Shown here: one piece after another, positions 8,169 to 17,099 of the stretch
Position numbering within the stretch: position 1 is the stretch's first letter
Layout: every line of letters starts with the position of its first letter
Source of the DNA: Chitinophagaceae bacterium
Lineage (GTDB): Bacteria > Bacteroidota > Bacteroidia > Chitinophagales > Chitinophagaceae
Length of the DNA stretch: 32,916 nt
NCBI GenBank assembly: GCA_947455425.1
Contig: CANGOT010000004.1
Span: 1-32,916 of the forward strand
Direction: 5' to 3'
The notes under the pieces: model-generated
The model's database searches: none
What the model saw: the letters and a program-made list of their open reading frames with translations, nothing else
Told to the model about the DNA's origin: nothing
Made by a program: the position numbers and the translations under genes

Positions 8169-9893
8169 CTAAAAATTGTTTACAATGCCAATATGTATTT
8201 TACTTTCTTTAAAATTAAATGGCAAATCGCTTCTTTTCCCAGTTGCAAAACTAATATTTAAAATACCTTGTTTTGTTTCTAATGCCAAGCCAAACCCAGC
8301 ACCCATATAGCCATAATCTTTGTTTAAAATTTTATTTTTGCTAAAACCGCCATCAGTAAAGCCAAAGAAATATGAATTGAGATTAATTAAATATCTGTAC
8401 TCAATTGAGCCAACTACATATTCATTGGTAAAAATATTCTCCTCATCGAAACCGCGTAAAAGTTTAAATCCACCAATTTGAAAAAGTTCGTTTTGAAAAT
8501 AATTTGTTGTCTGTATCAATCCATAATTAGCAGCAATTTTTAGAACAGTTAACTTATTCAAACTAAAATACTTTGCAGCAGCAATTTTAGCTTTTAACTG
8601 ATAAGAATTAGTCTTGATAGAATCATATAAACTGCTATAATTAAATCCTCCTGTTTTTAAACTAGTAATACTATTGTTTTGCAAAATCTTTTTTTGCCCA
8701 AAGCTCGTGGTCAATTTCATCTCAAAGCCTCTGCGTTTATTGAGTTTTGAACCAATAGTATTAGAATAAATATATTCAATACCAAAGTTGCCAATATTCA
8801 TATCTAAAACTGAGGGTAGTTTTCTATTGATTACAATCGAAGCTGTATCAGCTTGAATAATGCGAGTGCTGAAATTATTAATGAAAATTTTGAACTTGGT
8901 GTTATCATTCAACTCATAATCTGCACCAATATCTGTTGTGATATTTAAATAAGCAGAGTCTCTTTTGTATAGATTAAAATTAAAGTTTAACCCAGCTTCT
9001 GAATTAAAGATATATGGCATTATAAAACCAACGTCAATACGTGGTGATTGTGGTTGAATTTGTTGCCAAACAAGACTAATGTTTTCACCCTTGGCAAATG
9101 CATTTTGCAGGTTTAGTTTTGCATCAATCGTTAATAATAATCCACCGTTGTTTTGATTGTTATTTGGCAAAAAACCAATGATTGCATCAAACTTATTTAC
9201 ATTTTTGGGTTGTAAATACAGATTTAATAAATAGCTTCTATTTAACATTAACACGTCCCAGTTTTTGTAAACAGATAAATAGGATAATTGATTCAACCTG
9301 TTATTTATTTTTTCAAATTTTTCTTTACTGTAAAAACTATTATTACGAAGCTTTAGATAGTGCTGTATAAATCTATTGCTAATGTTTGCATTGCCCCAAA
9401 TTCTTATGCTATCCATTTTATATTCGATTCCTTTATCAATTTTAAGCATCGCATTAATTTCGTTTTTATCATTGATAACGATACTATCAAAACTAATTTT
9501 CGCAAAAGGATAACCATTGTTTTCATAATATTTTAAAACAATTTCTGGCAGGTTCGAATAGTCTTTTGAAATAGGGATAAAATTTTTTAATTCATTAGGG
9601 AAGTGCAAGTTTTTCCAAGTATATAAATTGCCAACAAATAAATTTGCTTCAATTGTTTGTCCCTTTTCAATTATAGAATCTAATGATGCAGTGATGTATC
9701 CTTTTGCCTTTAGCATATTGGGTATTTGCATTAAATAGCTTTGACAGCTAGATTTATTTGCAAATATTTTTTTTAAGGGGAGGATTTGGTTGATATCTAC
9801 TGAGTCTACGGTAGTTATACGAAGCAAAACACTTTGTGCATTTGTATTGATGCACGAAACAAAAAGAAGTATAAATACAAAGTGTTTTATCAC
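8169..9893 (-). CDS. Omp85-superfamily outer-membrane protein (POTRA plus beta-barrel, BamA/TamA-like)
   Basis: A 574-residue outer-membrane protein with a signal peptide (KHFVFILLFVSCINTNAQ), POTRA-like repeats in the first ~220 residues (for example ENNGYPFAKISFDSIVIN and MDSIRIWGNANISNRFIQHYL) and a C-terminal 16-strand-type barrel. The superfamily signature is the segment GGFKLLRGFDEENIFTNEY near residue 475, and the chain ends in an aromatic residue (HIGIVNNF), as Bam-inserted barrels do. It is shorter than BamA (~800 aa) and has fewer POTRA domains, so it is more like TamA or a Bacteroidota-specific paralogue. It lies between a second Omp85-like gene (73 nt upstream) and the DUF4271 gene. 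The substrate is unknown. Confidence 0.85.
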   Translation of the reverse strand: MIKHFVFILLFVSCINTNAQSVLLRITTVDSVDINQILPLKKIFANKSSCQSYLMQIPNMLKAKGYITASLDSIIEKGQTIEANLFVGNLYTWKNLHFPNELKNFIPISKDYSNLPEIVLKYYENNGYPFAKISFDSIVINDKNEINAMLKIDKGIEYKMDSIRIWGNANISNRFIQHYLKLRNNSFYSKEKFEKINNRLNQLSYLSVYKNWDVLMLNRSYLLNLYLQPKNVNKFDAIIGFLPNNNQNNGGLLLTIDAKLNLQNAFAKGENISLVWQQIQPQSPRIDVGFIMPYIFNSEAGLNFNFNLYKRDSAYLNITTDIGADYELNDNTKFKIFINNFSTRIIQADTASIVINRKLPSVLDMNIGNFGIEYIYSNTIGSKLNKRRGFEMKLTTSFGQKKILQNNSITSLKTGGFNYSSLYDSIKTNSYQLKAKIAAAKYFSLNKLTVLKIAANYGLIQTTNYFQNELFQIGGFKLLRGFDEENIFTNEYVVGSIEYRYLINLNSYFFGFTDGGFSKNKILNKDYGYMGAGFGLALETKQGILNISFATGKRSDLPFNFKESKIHIGIVNNF

Positions 9894-9966
9894 TGATATT
9901 ACAGTTTTTACAAAGAAACAAAGTAATCTAAGAGAATTGCTAGTGAAACTTTAACAGCGTAAATAT

Positions 9967-11823
9967 TTATCCATTTGCAGAAACAAAATCTGGCTTTTTT
10001 ATATACTGGCTATTGTATTTAAATCGAAGGTCTGATCTAAAATCGATTCTGTAATGTTGCATTCCTGGATTAATACGAGGAAAGTAGTTAAATCTTGCTT
10101 CTATGGTTCCAAAAATAAGTGCTTCATTTCTTGTTCTCAGGCCAGCACCCAAACTGCTATAAAAATCTCCTTTAAAAAAGTTTTCGGCTGTTGGTATTAA
10201 AAAACAACCGTTGCCAAAAATAAAAGGTGCGAATCTACATCCAAGTAATTTCCACCTACTATATAAAACAGTCTCTCGTTTTAGCGTTACACGTGTTTCT
10301 GCAGCAATATTTCCATTTGAAATTTCTGGCAAACCAAAAGTGCTACTTAAATACAATGGCTGATCAAGTGTTGTGCGAATTTGTTGTGTAACTCCAAAAT
10401 TAGTGAAGTTTCTGATCCCTGATTTTTTGCCAATTTTTTTTAATTTGCTAAAGTATTCCAAATTAAAAAGCAAGTTAATATCTTCATAACGTGAGTTATA
10501 AATAAAACCACCAGCCCTCAGTGTATAATTGTAATAATTTCCTTTTCTGCCAAAATAATTTCTGCCGAAATCAACCCCATAATACGGTCTTGGGCGATTT
10601 TGTTTATTTGTCCAGCCACCAATAATACTCAGGCTAAATCCTTCAGGAACGTCTTCTTGTCTGCCAAAACCATAAATGTATTTTGTTTTATAGAAGTTTT
10701 GTTTGAAAATATTGATGGCACCCAATACTCCGGTAATATTTGCATACACATAGTTGTAAGTGTATTGATATAATCCAGGCACTTGTTGAAATTGATGGTG
10801 CAAAACTCTTAATGCAATAAATTCTCTAACGCGTCTTTGAACATTTTTTTGGAGTAATTTTTTGCACCCTAGGTTAAAGCCTCCCCAGGCATCAAAATCT
10901 ACATACTCATAATTAAACTGACTTTTATAAATCGAATCAACTACATAATTATTAGATGTTCGATGCCAGGATAAATCAATGGTTCCAGAGAAAGCCATAT
11001 AAGGACTCACTAATGGCCTGTCGAGTTTTATGTAAGTGTAGCTTTCTTCAGGCTTACCGCTGCTAAACGCTGTATTAAAACTTTTAAAACCAATAGAAAA
11101 ATCGGTGAAGGAGCCTAATATATTTCTTTGTAAAACCTCGCCACCATATCCCATTTTAGGTCCTCTTGTCTCATCATACAAAGTTTTGAAAGCTATTTTT
11201 GTTGCATTACCTAAGAAATTTTCTTCTCGTAACTCTGCATCAAAACTCGTTGTGCCACTAATGTTTGCACTGCCACCAATTGAAAAAACGTCTTTAGTGA
11301 AAACATACACATCAACAGCATTATCAATATTGGCTGGTTTAACAGAAATTTTTGCATCTTGCAAATAAACCTGCTCTCGTAAATGCCTTTCATTATCGGC
11401 TAGTAAATAGGGTTGTAATTTATCTCCTTCTTTAAAAAAGAGGTTATTGCGAATATTACTTTCTCGTGTTTTTTTATGGAACTTATTGGCAATATTGACT
11501 ACAAAATTTCTTCTTCTACGAGCTGTATCATTGATATCCTGATTGAGTTCCAAACTAATAATATATATTCTTCTAATGGGTAGTCCATTGTACCTGTTAA
11601 AGGGTAAGTTGTTTTTGATGGTACCCATTTTTGTCAGCTCAGGCTTAGGCTTATCTGCGGTAATACTTTTGCCTAATTTGCCTAAAATTCCTTTTTGTTT
11701 TGCAAGAAAAAAACTATCGTATACGAAATCTAAACTATCTTTTTGTGCAAATAATTGACTAGCTGTTATTGAAAGAAAGAAAATAGAAGCTACTAAAAAA
11801 GAAGGCCTCACGAAACTGTTCAT
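9967..11823 (-). CDS. Second Omp85-like outer-membrane protein with POTRA domain
   Basis: A 618-residue protein with a signal peptide (VASIFFLSITASQLFAQ), an N-terminal region with one or two POTRA-like folds (PIRRIYIISLELNQDIN; SNIRNNLFFKEGDKLQPYLL; DNERHLREQVYLQDAKI) and a long aromatic-rich beta-barrel (GFNLGCKKLLQ, YTYNYVYANITG, YYGVDFGRNYFGRKGNYY). The order 'FKEGD ... LADNERHLRE' is the usual POTRA wording of BamA-like proteins. The typical LRGF motif of the barrel is not obvious, so it is a divergent member. The ATG at 11823 is supported by the signal peptide. A strong promoter candidate lies immediately upstream, overlapping the end of the RND exporter gene. Confidence 0.78.
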   Translation of the reverse strand: MNSFVRPSFLVASIFFLSITASQLFAQKDSLDFVYDSFFLAKQKGILGKLGKSITADKPKPELTKMGTIKNNLPFNRYNGLPIRRIYIISLELNQDINDTARRRRNFVVNIANKFHKKTRESNIRNNLFFKEGDKLQPYLLADNERHLREQVYLQDAKISVKPANIDNAVDVYVFTKDVFSIGGSANISGTTSFDAELREENFLGNATKIAFKTLYDETRGPKMGYGGEVLQRNILGSFTDFSIGFKSFNTAFSSGKPEESYTYIKLDRPLVSPYMAFSGTIDLSWHRTSNNYVVDSIYKSQFNYEYVDFDAWGGFNLGCKKLLQKNVQRRVREFIALRVLHHQFQQVPGLYQYTYNYVYANITGVLGAINIFKQNFYKTKYIYGFGRQEDVPEGFSLSIIGGWTNKQNRPRPYYGVDFGRNYFGRKGNYYNYTLRAGGFIYNSRYEDINLLFNLEYFSKLKKIGKKSGIRNFTNFGVTQQIRTTLDQPLYLSSTFGLPEISNGNIAAETRVTLKRETVLYSRWKLLGCRFAPFIFGNGCFLIPTAENFFKGDFYSSLGAGLRTRNEALIFGTIEARFNYFPRINPGMQHYRIDFRSDLRFKYNSQYIKKPDFVSANG

Positions 11824-11828
11824 TGCTG

Positions 11829-11860
11829 CGAAAATATCACTTTAAAAACTTGGTTTCAAA
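11829..11860 (-). promoter_or_regulatory. Bacteroidota-type promoter for the 618-aa Omp85-like gene
   Basis: On the minus strand TTTG (11860-11857), 20 nt, then TATTTTCG (11836-11829) matches the TTTG / TAnnTTTG promoter with one mismatch. Only five bases (CAGCA) separate the -7 box from the ATG at 11823, so the transcript may have almost no leader. It starts right at the stop end of the upstream RND gene, giving this gene its own promoter inside the cluster. Confidence 0.6.
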
Positions 11861-14170
11861 TTACTTTTTCATAATACCCAACATCAATACAGGTAACAAA
11901 ATCAGGTTTGTTATTGTGCCAATTATTAATGTTAAAGAAGTTAACCAACCTAATGATTGTGTGCCGCCAAAACTACTAAAGCAAAATATTATAAATCCAG
12001 CAATTAATACCAATGATGTATAAATGATGCTAACACCAGTATGTTTAATGGATTGAACCAAGGTTGACTGAACATTATTATTATAATGAGGAAGTTCTTG
12101 TCGATAATTTACCAGAAAACGAATTGTTACATCAATTACAATCCCTAATGCTACACTAAAAACCAAAACAGTACTAGGTTTTAGTGAAATTCCAACCCAG
12201 CCCATTACGCCAGCTGTAACAACTAAAGGAATAATATTTGGAATTAGCGAACAAAGTAACACTCTGAATGAACGAAACAAATACAACATACAACATGCAA
12301 TTAGAATAAAGGCATAAATAATACTTTCTTTCAATCCATTAATAATAAATGTAGAGCCTTCAAGAAATGTTACACTGCTACCTGTGAATGTGATATTGTA
12401 TTTTGTTGAATCAAAAATTTCTTTGCCTTTCTTTTCAAAATCGGCAATCAATAAAGGCAATTGCTTACTACCAATATCTTTCATATTTACTGATATTCTG
12501 GCAAGTTGTCTATTGCTATCAATAAAATTATTCATCAACGCACCAATACCTTTTTTGTTTATTGGATTATTGTTTTTTTCTGGTTGCATATATTGACTCA
12601 TTAAAGCCATCTCTGCCATTCCATTTGGAATGGAATAACTATTACTGTCTCCATCAAAATACGCTTGTTTAGAAAATTTTAAACCTTCAATAAAACTCAA
12701 AGGTTTTGCTGTGTAAGGGTTTGAGTCGATATAGTTACTAAACTCTTCTATTTTTTCAATCGGTTGCATACTGCGTTGCAAGCCTTTTTTCTTTTTAGTA
12801 TCAACAACAATTTCTAATGGCATAATACCCTTAAAGTTTGTTTCAAACCATTTTAAATCGGTATATATAATATCTTTTTTAGGCAAATCATCAACAATAA
12901 ATCCTTCTTTTTTTAGACGAAAGATTCCTGCAATTGAAATAGAAACAATTATAACAGTGACAATGTATACCCATTTTGAGTGATGAAAAGCCCATCGTTC
13001 TATTTTTATCAAAACCTTCTCTAGCAAGCGATTCTCCAGATATCGCATTTCCTTCGCGGTAGGAGGTTTTAAAAAACTTAAAACAGATGGAATGAATAGC
13101 AGCGAAATAAAAAATAGTGCTAAAATATTAATGCCACTGACGTACCCAAACTCTTTTAATAAACCACTTTTAGTAAATGCAAATACCGCAAAACCAATAG
13201 CAGCAGCAATATTGCAGAACAAAGTCACAACACCCATCTTCCCAATCATTGTATAAAGAGAAAATTCTTTATCGTTACTTTGTTTGTAGCAGGCATGATA
13301 TTTATTCAAAAAATAAATACAGTTTGGAACACCAATAACAACCACCAAAGGTGGAATCAATGCCGTTAACAGGGTAATTTTATATCCAAACAAAACCATT
13401 GTTCCCAAACTCCATAATACACCCATTGCAACCACAGCAAGGCTCATAAACATTGCACTTAATGACCGGAAAAACAACAATAACACCAATGCAGATAAAA
13501 CTAGTGAAGCAATTAAAAAGTAATTCATCTCATTTTTTAATCTATCGGCAATTCTTGTTCTAATGAAAGGCAACCCACTAATATGTACTTTGATATTTGT
13601 TTGCTTTTCAAAAGCAGCAACTGTATCAACAATACTGTTTATAAGCTTTGTACGAGCTTTACTCATTGCTGTATCTTTATTTACTGTAACACCAAGTAAA
13701 TAAGAGTTTGCCTCAGCATTGTATAATAAGTTTTTATAAATAGGCAGGTTTTTAAATACTGCAACTTCACTATCTAACTTATTGGCATCTGTAAATATTT
13801 TTTGAGATATGAATTTAGATTGAAGCGTATCCTTAACTAGTGTAACGGCCTCTGGTATTGACATTACAGATTTTACAGCACTGATTTTTTCGAGCGATTT
13901 ATGCAAATCTGCATACTTTGGAAATATATCCTTAGTGAATAATTTATCAGTTTCAATACCGATTACAACGAGGTTATTATCTGCTCCAAATTGTTTTACG
14001 AATTGTTGGTATGCTGCAAATTTTTTATTGTCTTCAGGGACAGCTTTATTGGTATCGTAGCTTATTTCAATTTTTGTAGTTTTCCATCCCATGAAAATGG
14101 TGATAATAAATAATATGATGAGTGATGGAATACGATATTGTATTATTTTTTTTCCTAAACTATACCACAT
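11861..14170 (-). CDS. RND superfamily (MMPL / HAE3-type) inner-membrane exporter
   Basis: A 769-residue RND-type protein with the internal duplication of the family: a first TM helix (IPSLIILFIITIFMGW), a periplasmic domain (~40-210), a block of five or six TM helices, then the same plan repeated (TM near 410-430, periplasmic loop, terminal TM block ending LILLPVLMLGI). Segments such as ALIPPLVVVIGVPNCIYFLNKY and FSVALGIVIDVTIRFLVNYR are the MMPL/sterol-sensing-like cores. The ATG at 14170 (MWYSLGKKIIQYR) is chosen; the ORF-track start at 14218 adds 16 residues that do not look like the family. Such proteins use the proton gradient to move lipids or hydrophobic compounds. It lies directly upstream of two Omp85-like genes and diverges from the DUF420 gene. 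Confidence 0.88.
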   Translation of the reverse strand: MWYSLGKKIIQYRIPSLIILFIITIFMGWKTTKIEISYDTNKAVPEDNKKFAAYQQFVKQFGADNNLVVIGIETDKLFTKDIFPKYADLHKSLEKISAVKSVMSIPEAVTLVKDTLQSKFISQKIFTDANKLDSEVAVFKNLPIYKNLLYNAEANSYLLGVTVNKDTAMSKARTKLINSIVDTVAAFEKQTNIKVHISGLPFIRTRIADRLKNEMNYFLIASLVLSALVLLLFFRSLSAMFMSLAVVAMGVLWSLGTMVLFGYKITLLTALIPPLVVVIGVPNCIYFLNKYHACYKQSNDKEFSLYTMIGKMGVVTLFCNIAAAIGFAVFAFTKSGLLKEFGYVSGINILALFFISLLFIPSVLSFLKPPTAKEMRYLENRLLEKVLIKIERWAFHHSKWVYIVTVIIVSISIAGIFRLKKEGFIVDDLPKKDIIYTDLKWFETNFKGIMPLEIVVDTKKKKGLQRSMQPIEKIEEFSNYIDSNPYTAKPLSFIEGLKFSKQAYFDGDSNSYSIPNGMAEMALMSQYMQPEKNNNPINKKGIGALMNNFIDSNRQLARISVNMKDIGSKQLPLLIADFEKKGKEIFDSTKYNITFTGSSVTFLEGSTFIINGLKESIIYAFILIACCMLYLFRSFRVLLCSLIPNIIPLVVTAGVMGWVGISLKPSTVLVFSVALGIVIDVTIRFLVNYRQELPHYNNNVQSTLVQSIKHTGVSIIYTSLVLIAGFIIFCFSSFGGTQSLGWLTSLTLIIGTITNLILLPVLMLGIMKK

Positions 14171-14321
14171 AATTGTTGCTATTGCTTGCCTGCAAAGAAA
14201 AGGATAATGTAGCCCCAACCCTATAGGGAATCTAATTCAAATGAAATTTTAACAAATTACTTAAATAATAAATAGACTCCATACTCAAGTTAGCTATTTT
14301 CGCAAACTTAAATTTTAACTT

Positions 14322-14864
14322 ATGTTACAAGCAACTTTAAAAAAGAATGATGTTAAAGCAAAATGGTTAATTGGCATTTTTTCGTTTGTGGTATTCGCTG
14401 TTGTTGTTGCTTTGGGTAAAATTAAATTAGATATAAAACTTGACTTTGATGTGCACATTTTTGCACTTATCAATGCAATTATAAATTCACTGGTTGCAGT
14501 GCTTTTAGTGGCTGCATTAATAGCTGTTAAACAAAGAAAATATGGGCTTCACAAAAAACTAATGCTTGGGTCATTAATACTATCCATTCTATTTTTAGTG
14601 AGTTATATTTCTCATCATCTTTTAAGTGGAGATACAAAGTTTGGAGGAGAGGGATTCATTAGAACCATCTATTTTATTATTCTTTCAACACATATTTTTT
14701 TAGCTGCTGTTATCCTTCCTTTTATTCTCTTCACAACTTACAGAGCAATGATTGCAGAGTTTCCTGCTCATAAAAAACTAGCCAAAATAACATTTCCACT
14801 TTGGTTGTATGTTGCAATTACAGGTCCAATAGTTTATTTATTAATTAGTCCTTATTATCACTAA
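14322..14864 (+). CDS. DUF420 family membrane protein
   Basis: A 180-residue protein with about five TM helices and the conserved histidines of DUF420: H45 (FDVHIFALINA), H77 (GLHKKLM), H98 and H99 (SYISHHLL), H124 (LSTHIFLAAV) and H150. The family is linked to assembly of haem-copper oxidases (CtaM/YozB-like proteins in other phyla), with histidines suited to haem or copper. No cytochrome oxidase genes are in this window, so that role is inference from the family. A TATTTTCG box lies at 14294-14301, but no clear -33 element. Its last 20 bases overlap the end of the convergent ABC-type gene. Confidence 0.85.
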   Translation: MLQATLKKNDVKAKWLIGIFSFVVFAVVVALGKIKLDIKLDFDVHIFALINAIINSLVAVLLVAALIAVKQRKYGLHKKLMLGSLILSILFLVSYISHHLLSGDTKFGGEGFIRTIYFIILSTHIFLAAVILPFILFTTYRAMIAEFPAHKKLAKITFPLWLYVAITGPIVYLLISPYYH

Positions 14865-15741
14865 TATTTATTTTATCAAATAAATCATCATTTAGCTCCA
14901 TACGTTTTGATATGTCAGTTAAATTAGCTAAACGCTGTACCGAATATGGAATGGTGTCCAGTCCATCACAATAACGTTTTACATAAAAAAATATTCCTAT
15001 TAAACTGCTTGCAGCAATTTCTTCTTTGTGTGTAACCCAGCTTGTAACATACAATGAAATAGCAATTACAGCAGTTACAATAATACCCATTAATCCAAAG
15101 TTCCAAGCTTCCTGATCACTGATTTTTATTTGCCAAAGCCTTAGTTTATTATAGTGACGTTTAATAGATAATGGATTGCTGGTACCAATGATATCAACCT
15201 GAATTTCTAGCTCGTCATTTCTTTTTTTAGTTAATCTATTCATTTTTTTTCCATAGAAATAACTTATAACAGTAACGGGTATCATTACGGTTAAACAGAT
15301 AAAAACAACTTTAATATCGTAAAAGCAAAGCATGATTAATGAACCGATTATATTAAATGCAGCTTCGATTACATATACCAAATCAAACTCTAAAAAATCA
15401 ATAAACTCTCTGGCTAAATTACTGTGTGCACTCAGTTTGGATACATCTTTTTGATCGTATTTTCTACTCAAAAGCCTGCTAACAAAAGACGTGTAAATGC
15501 CTGTGTAGGTTCTCGTATCAACCCTGTGACGGATTGTGCCAACAGTAATCCAAATAATATAGATTGCAATCAACTCAAACAAAGCTGTATTACGTCCATA
15601 AATTAACCCATCAATAGCTTTTGCTATATAATCTGGTTGTAACAACAAAGCTATCATTTCAATAGAAAATAATGAATAGGTTAGCACCAACTGCCATTTG
15701 TGTTTTAAAAAAATGGCTTTAAATATTTTCAGTTTCGGCAT
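14845..15741 (-). CDS. ABC-type six-transmembrane domain protein without ATPase domain
   Basis: A 298-residue protein consisting only of an ABC exporter transmembrane domain: hydrophobic segments at about 15-35, 55-72, 128-145, 150-170, 235-255 and near 265-280, with basic and acidic coupling regions between (YGKKMNRLTKKRNDELE). No Walker A, ABC signature or Walker B motif occurs in it or in a neighbouring ORF. This matches the ABC_membrane_3 family (PF13748), whose members are often stand-alone. It may pair with a nucleotide-binding protein encoded elsewhere or may not be a transporter. It diverges from the enoyl-CoA hydratase gene, and its 3' end overlaps the DUF420 gene. Confidence 0.82.
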   Translation of the reverse strand: MPKLKIFKAIFLKHKWQLVLTYSLFSIEMIALLLQPDYIAKAIDGLIYGRNTALFELIAIYIIWITVGTIRHRVDTRTYTGIYTSFVSRLLSRKYDQKDVSKLSAHSNLAREFIDFLEFDLVYVIEAAFNIIGSLIMLCFYDIKVVFICLTVMIPVTVISYFYGKKMNRLTKKRNDELEIQVDIIGTSNPLSIKRHYNKLRLWQIKISDQEAWNFGLMGIIVTAVIAISLYVTSWVTHKEEIAASSLIGIFFYVKRYCDGLDTIPYSVQRLANLTDISKRMELNDDLFDKINISDNKD

Positions 15742-15960
15742 AAATGATTTCTTTGAAATGGATACTTATACGTTTATTTATTATTGTTTAACTATCGATT
15801 TGTTTTTAATGAAAGCTTTATTATAACTGCATTTCAGACTGTAGCATTCAATGTGCAGGTAATTTAGCAAATATAAGATCCGAATCTAAATGTCATTATC
15901 ATTAGGGTTTTCAGCTAATTTGAATTTGAAAAATATGCATCTTCGCCAAAATATTTTGCT
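15742..15960. other. Divergent intergenic spacer
   Basis: This 219-nt AT-rich spacer separates the divergent ABC-type and enoyl-CoA hydratase genes, so it should hold both promoters. The sequence CATCTTCG at 15938-15945 resembles a -7 box 15 nt before the hydratase ATG, but its TTTG lies only 15 nt upstream instead of about 20. No RNA gene or repeat was recognised. Confidence 0.4.
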
Positions 15961-16740
15961 ATGTCATATACTACACTACTCACACATTTAGAAAATAATA
16001 TTCTTACTATCACCATTAACCGACCAGATAAACTCAATGCTCTAAACAGAGATGTATTCACAGATTTGAGTAATGTTGTTGATGAAATTGAAAATACTGC
16101 TGAAATTAAATCTGCCATCATCATTGGTTCTGGCACAAAAGCATTTGTTGCTGGTGCTGATATTACAGAGTTTAATAGTTTAAATCTTGAAGAAGCAAAA
16201 GCATTATCAAAACGTGGACAAGATATTTTCTTTAAAATAGAAAACTGTGGCAAACCTATTATTGCTTGTGTAAATGGTTTTGCATTAGGCGGTGGTTGTG
16301 AATTGGCAATGAGTTGTCATTTTAGATTGGCCAGTGACAATGCAAAGTTTGGACAGCCTGAAGTGAATCTAGGTTTGATTCCTGGCTATGGTGGCACTCA
16401 AAGATTGGCTCAGTTAATAGGAAAAGGACGAGCCATTGAATTGCTCATTTCTGCAAATATGATTGATGCAAATTCTGCATTAAATTATGGCTTGGTAAAT
16501 TATGTAACTACGCAAGAAGAGTTATTGCCAAAAGCTATTGCAATACTTACCAACATCAATACAAAAGCACCAATTGCTATTGCTAATTGCATTAAAACAA
16601 CCAATGCCATTTTTGATGAAACAAAAAATGGATTTGAAGAAGAAATAAATGCCTTTGGTAATTGCTTTGAAACCCTTGATATGAAAGAAGGAACAACAGC
16701 TTTCTTGGAAAAAAGAAAGGCAGTATTTGTTGGAAAATAG
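15961..16740 (+). CDS. Enoyl-CoA hydratase / crotonase family
   Basis: A 259-residue crotonase with both oxyanion-hole segments (AFVAGADITEF, 61-71; NGFALGGGCELA, 105-116) and both catalytic glutamates in the positions of classic enoyl-CoA hydratase: E114 in GGGCELAMS and E134 in GQPEVNLGLIPGYGGTQR. This supports hydration of trans-2-enoyl-CoA, in beta-oxidation or amino-acid breakdown, over a plain isomerase. It stands alone, without dehydrogenase or thiolase neighbours, and ends in front of a good terminator. The exact chain length or pathway cannot be read from sequence. Confidence 0.92.
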   Translation: MSYTTLLTHLENNILTITINRPDKLNALNRDVFTDLSNVVDEIENTAEIKSAIIIGSGTKAFVAGADITEFNSLNLEEAKALSKRGQDIFFKIENCGKPIIACVNGFALGGGCELAMSCHFRLASDNAKFGQPEVNLGLIPGYGGTQRLAQLIGKGRAIELLISANMIDANSALNYGLVNYVTTQEELLPKAIAILTNINTKAPIAIANCIKTTNAIFDETKNGFEEEINAFGNCFETLDMKEGTTAFLEKRKAVFVGK

Positions 16741-16775
16741 TATTTACGCAGAATTTTTATTACATATTTTAAAGC

Positions 16776-16807
16776 AAACCTCGACACATTTCGAGGTTTT
16801 TCTTTCT
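16776..16807 (+). terminator. Rho-independent terminator of the enoyl-CoA hydratase gene
   Basis: A perfect 9-bp stem, AAACCTCGA / TCGAGGTTT, with loop CACATT, followed by TTCTTTCTT. It begins 36 nt after the stop codon. Confidence 0.85.
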
Positions 16808-17099
16808 TCACACCTATTTGTGAAAAAAATATGGATAAACTCAAAATCTGTTAATAAATGTACTAATCCTGTTAACTACTATGTTAGCTACTACTCCCTT
16901 TTGTTAATTAGAAATAAAAAAAGTGGAAATGTGTGAATTTAAATTCTAACAAATATTCATCTTCACTTATGATGCGTATTGATTTTGCAAGCCTATTTTC
17001 GCCGTCTTAATTCTAGTTAATAATTTCTTCATCTTAAGAAATTTATTTCTGGAATATTAACAGAAAGAATAGTTAAACCCCATTACATAAGCAACATAC
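16808..17099. other. Intergenic region upstream of dnaB
   Basis: Together with the terminator this makes a 359-nt gap. It is AT-rich and has no supported ORF (the 69-aa ORF at 16727 runs through the terminator and lacks any recognisable feature). A TATTTTCG box at 16994-17001 could be a -7 element for dnaB with a leader of about 90 nt, but no TTTG is found at the right distance. Confidence 0.4.

Noticed and set aside
14171-14218. Upstream start of the RND exporter
   Set aside because: The 16 added residues lack family character and the ATG at 14170 leads directly into the first TM helix.
16727-16936. 69-aa ORF after the enoyl-CoA hydratase gene
   Set aside because: It overlaps the hydratase stop and runs through a clear terminator hairpin.
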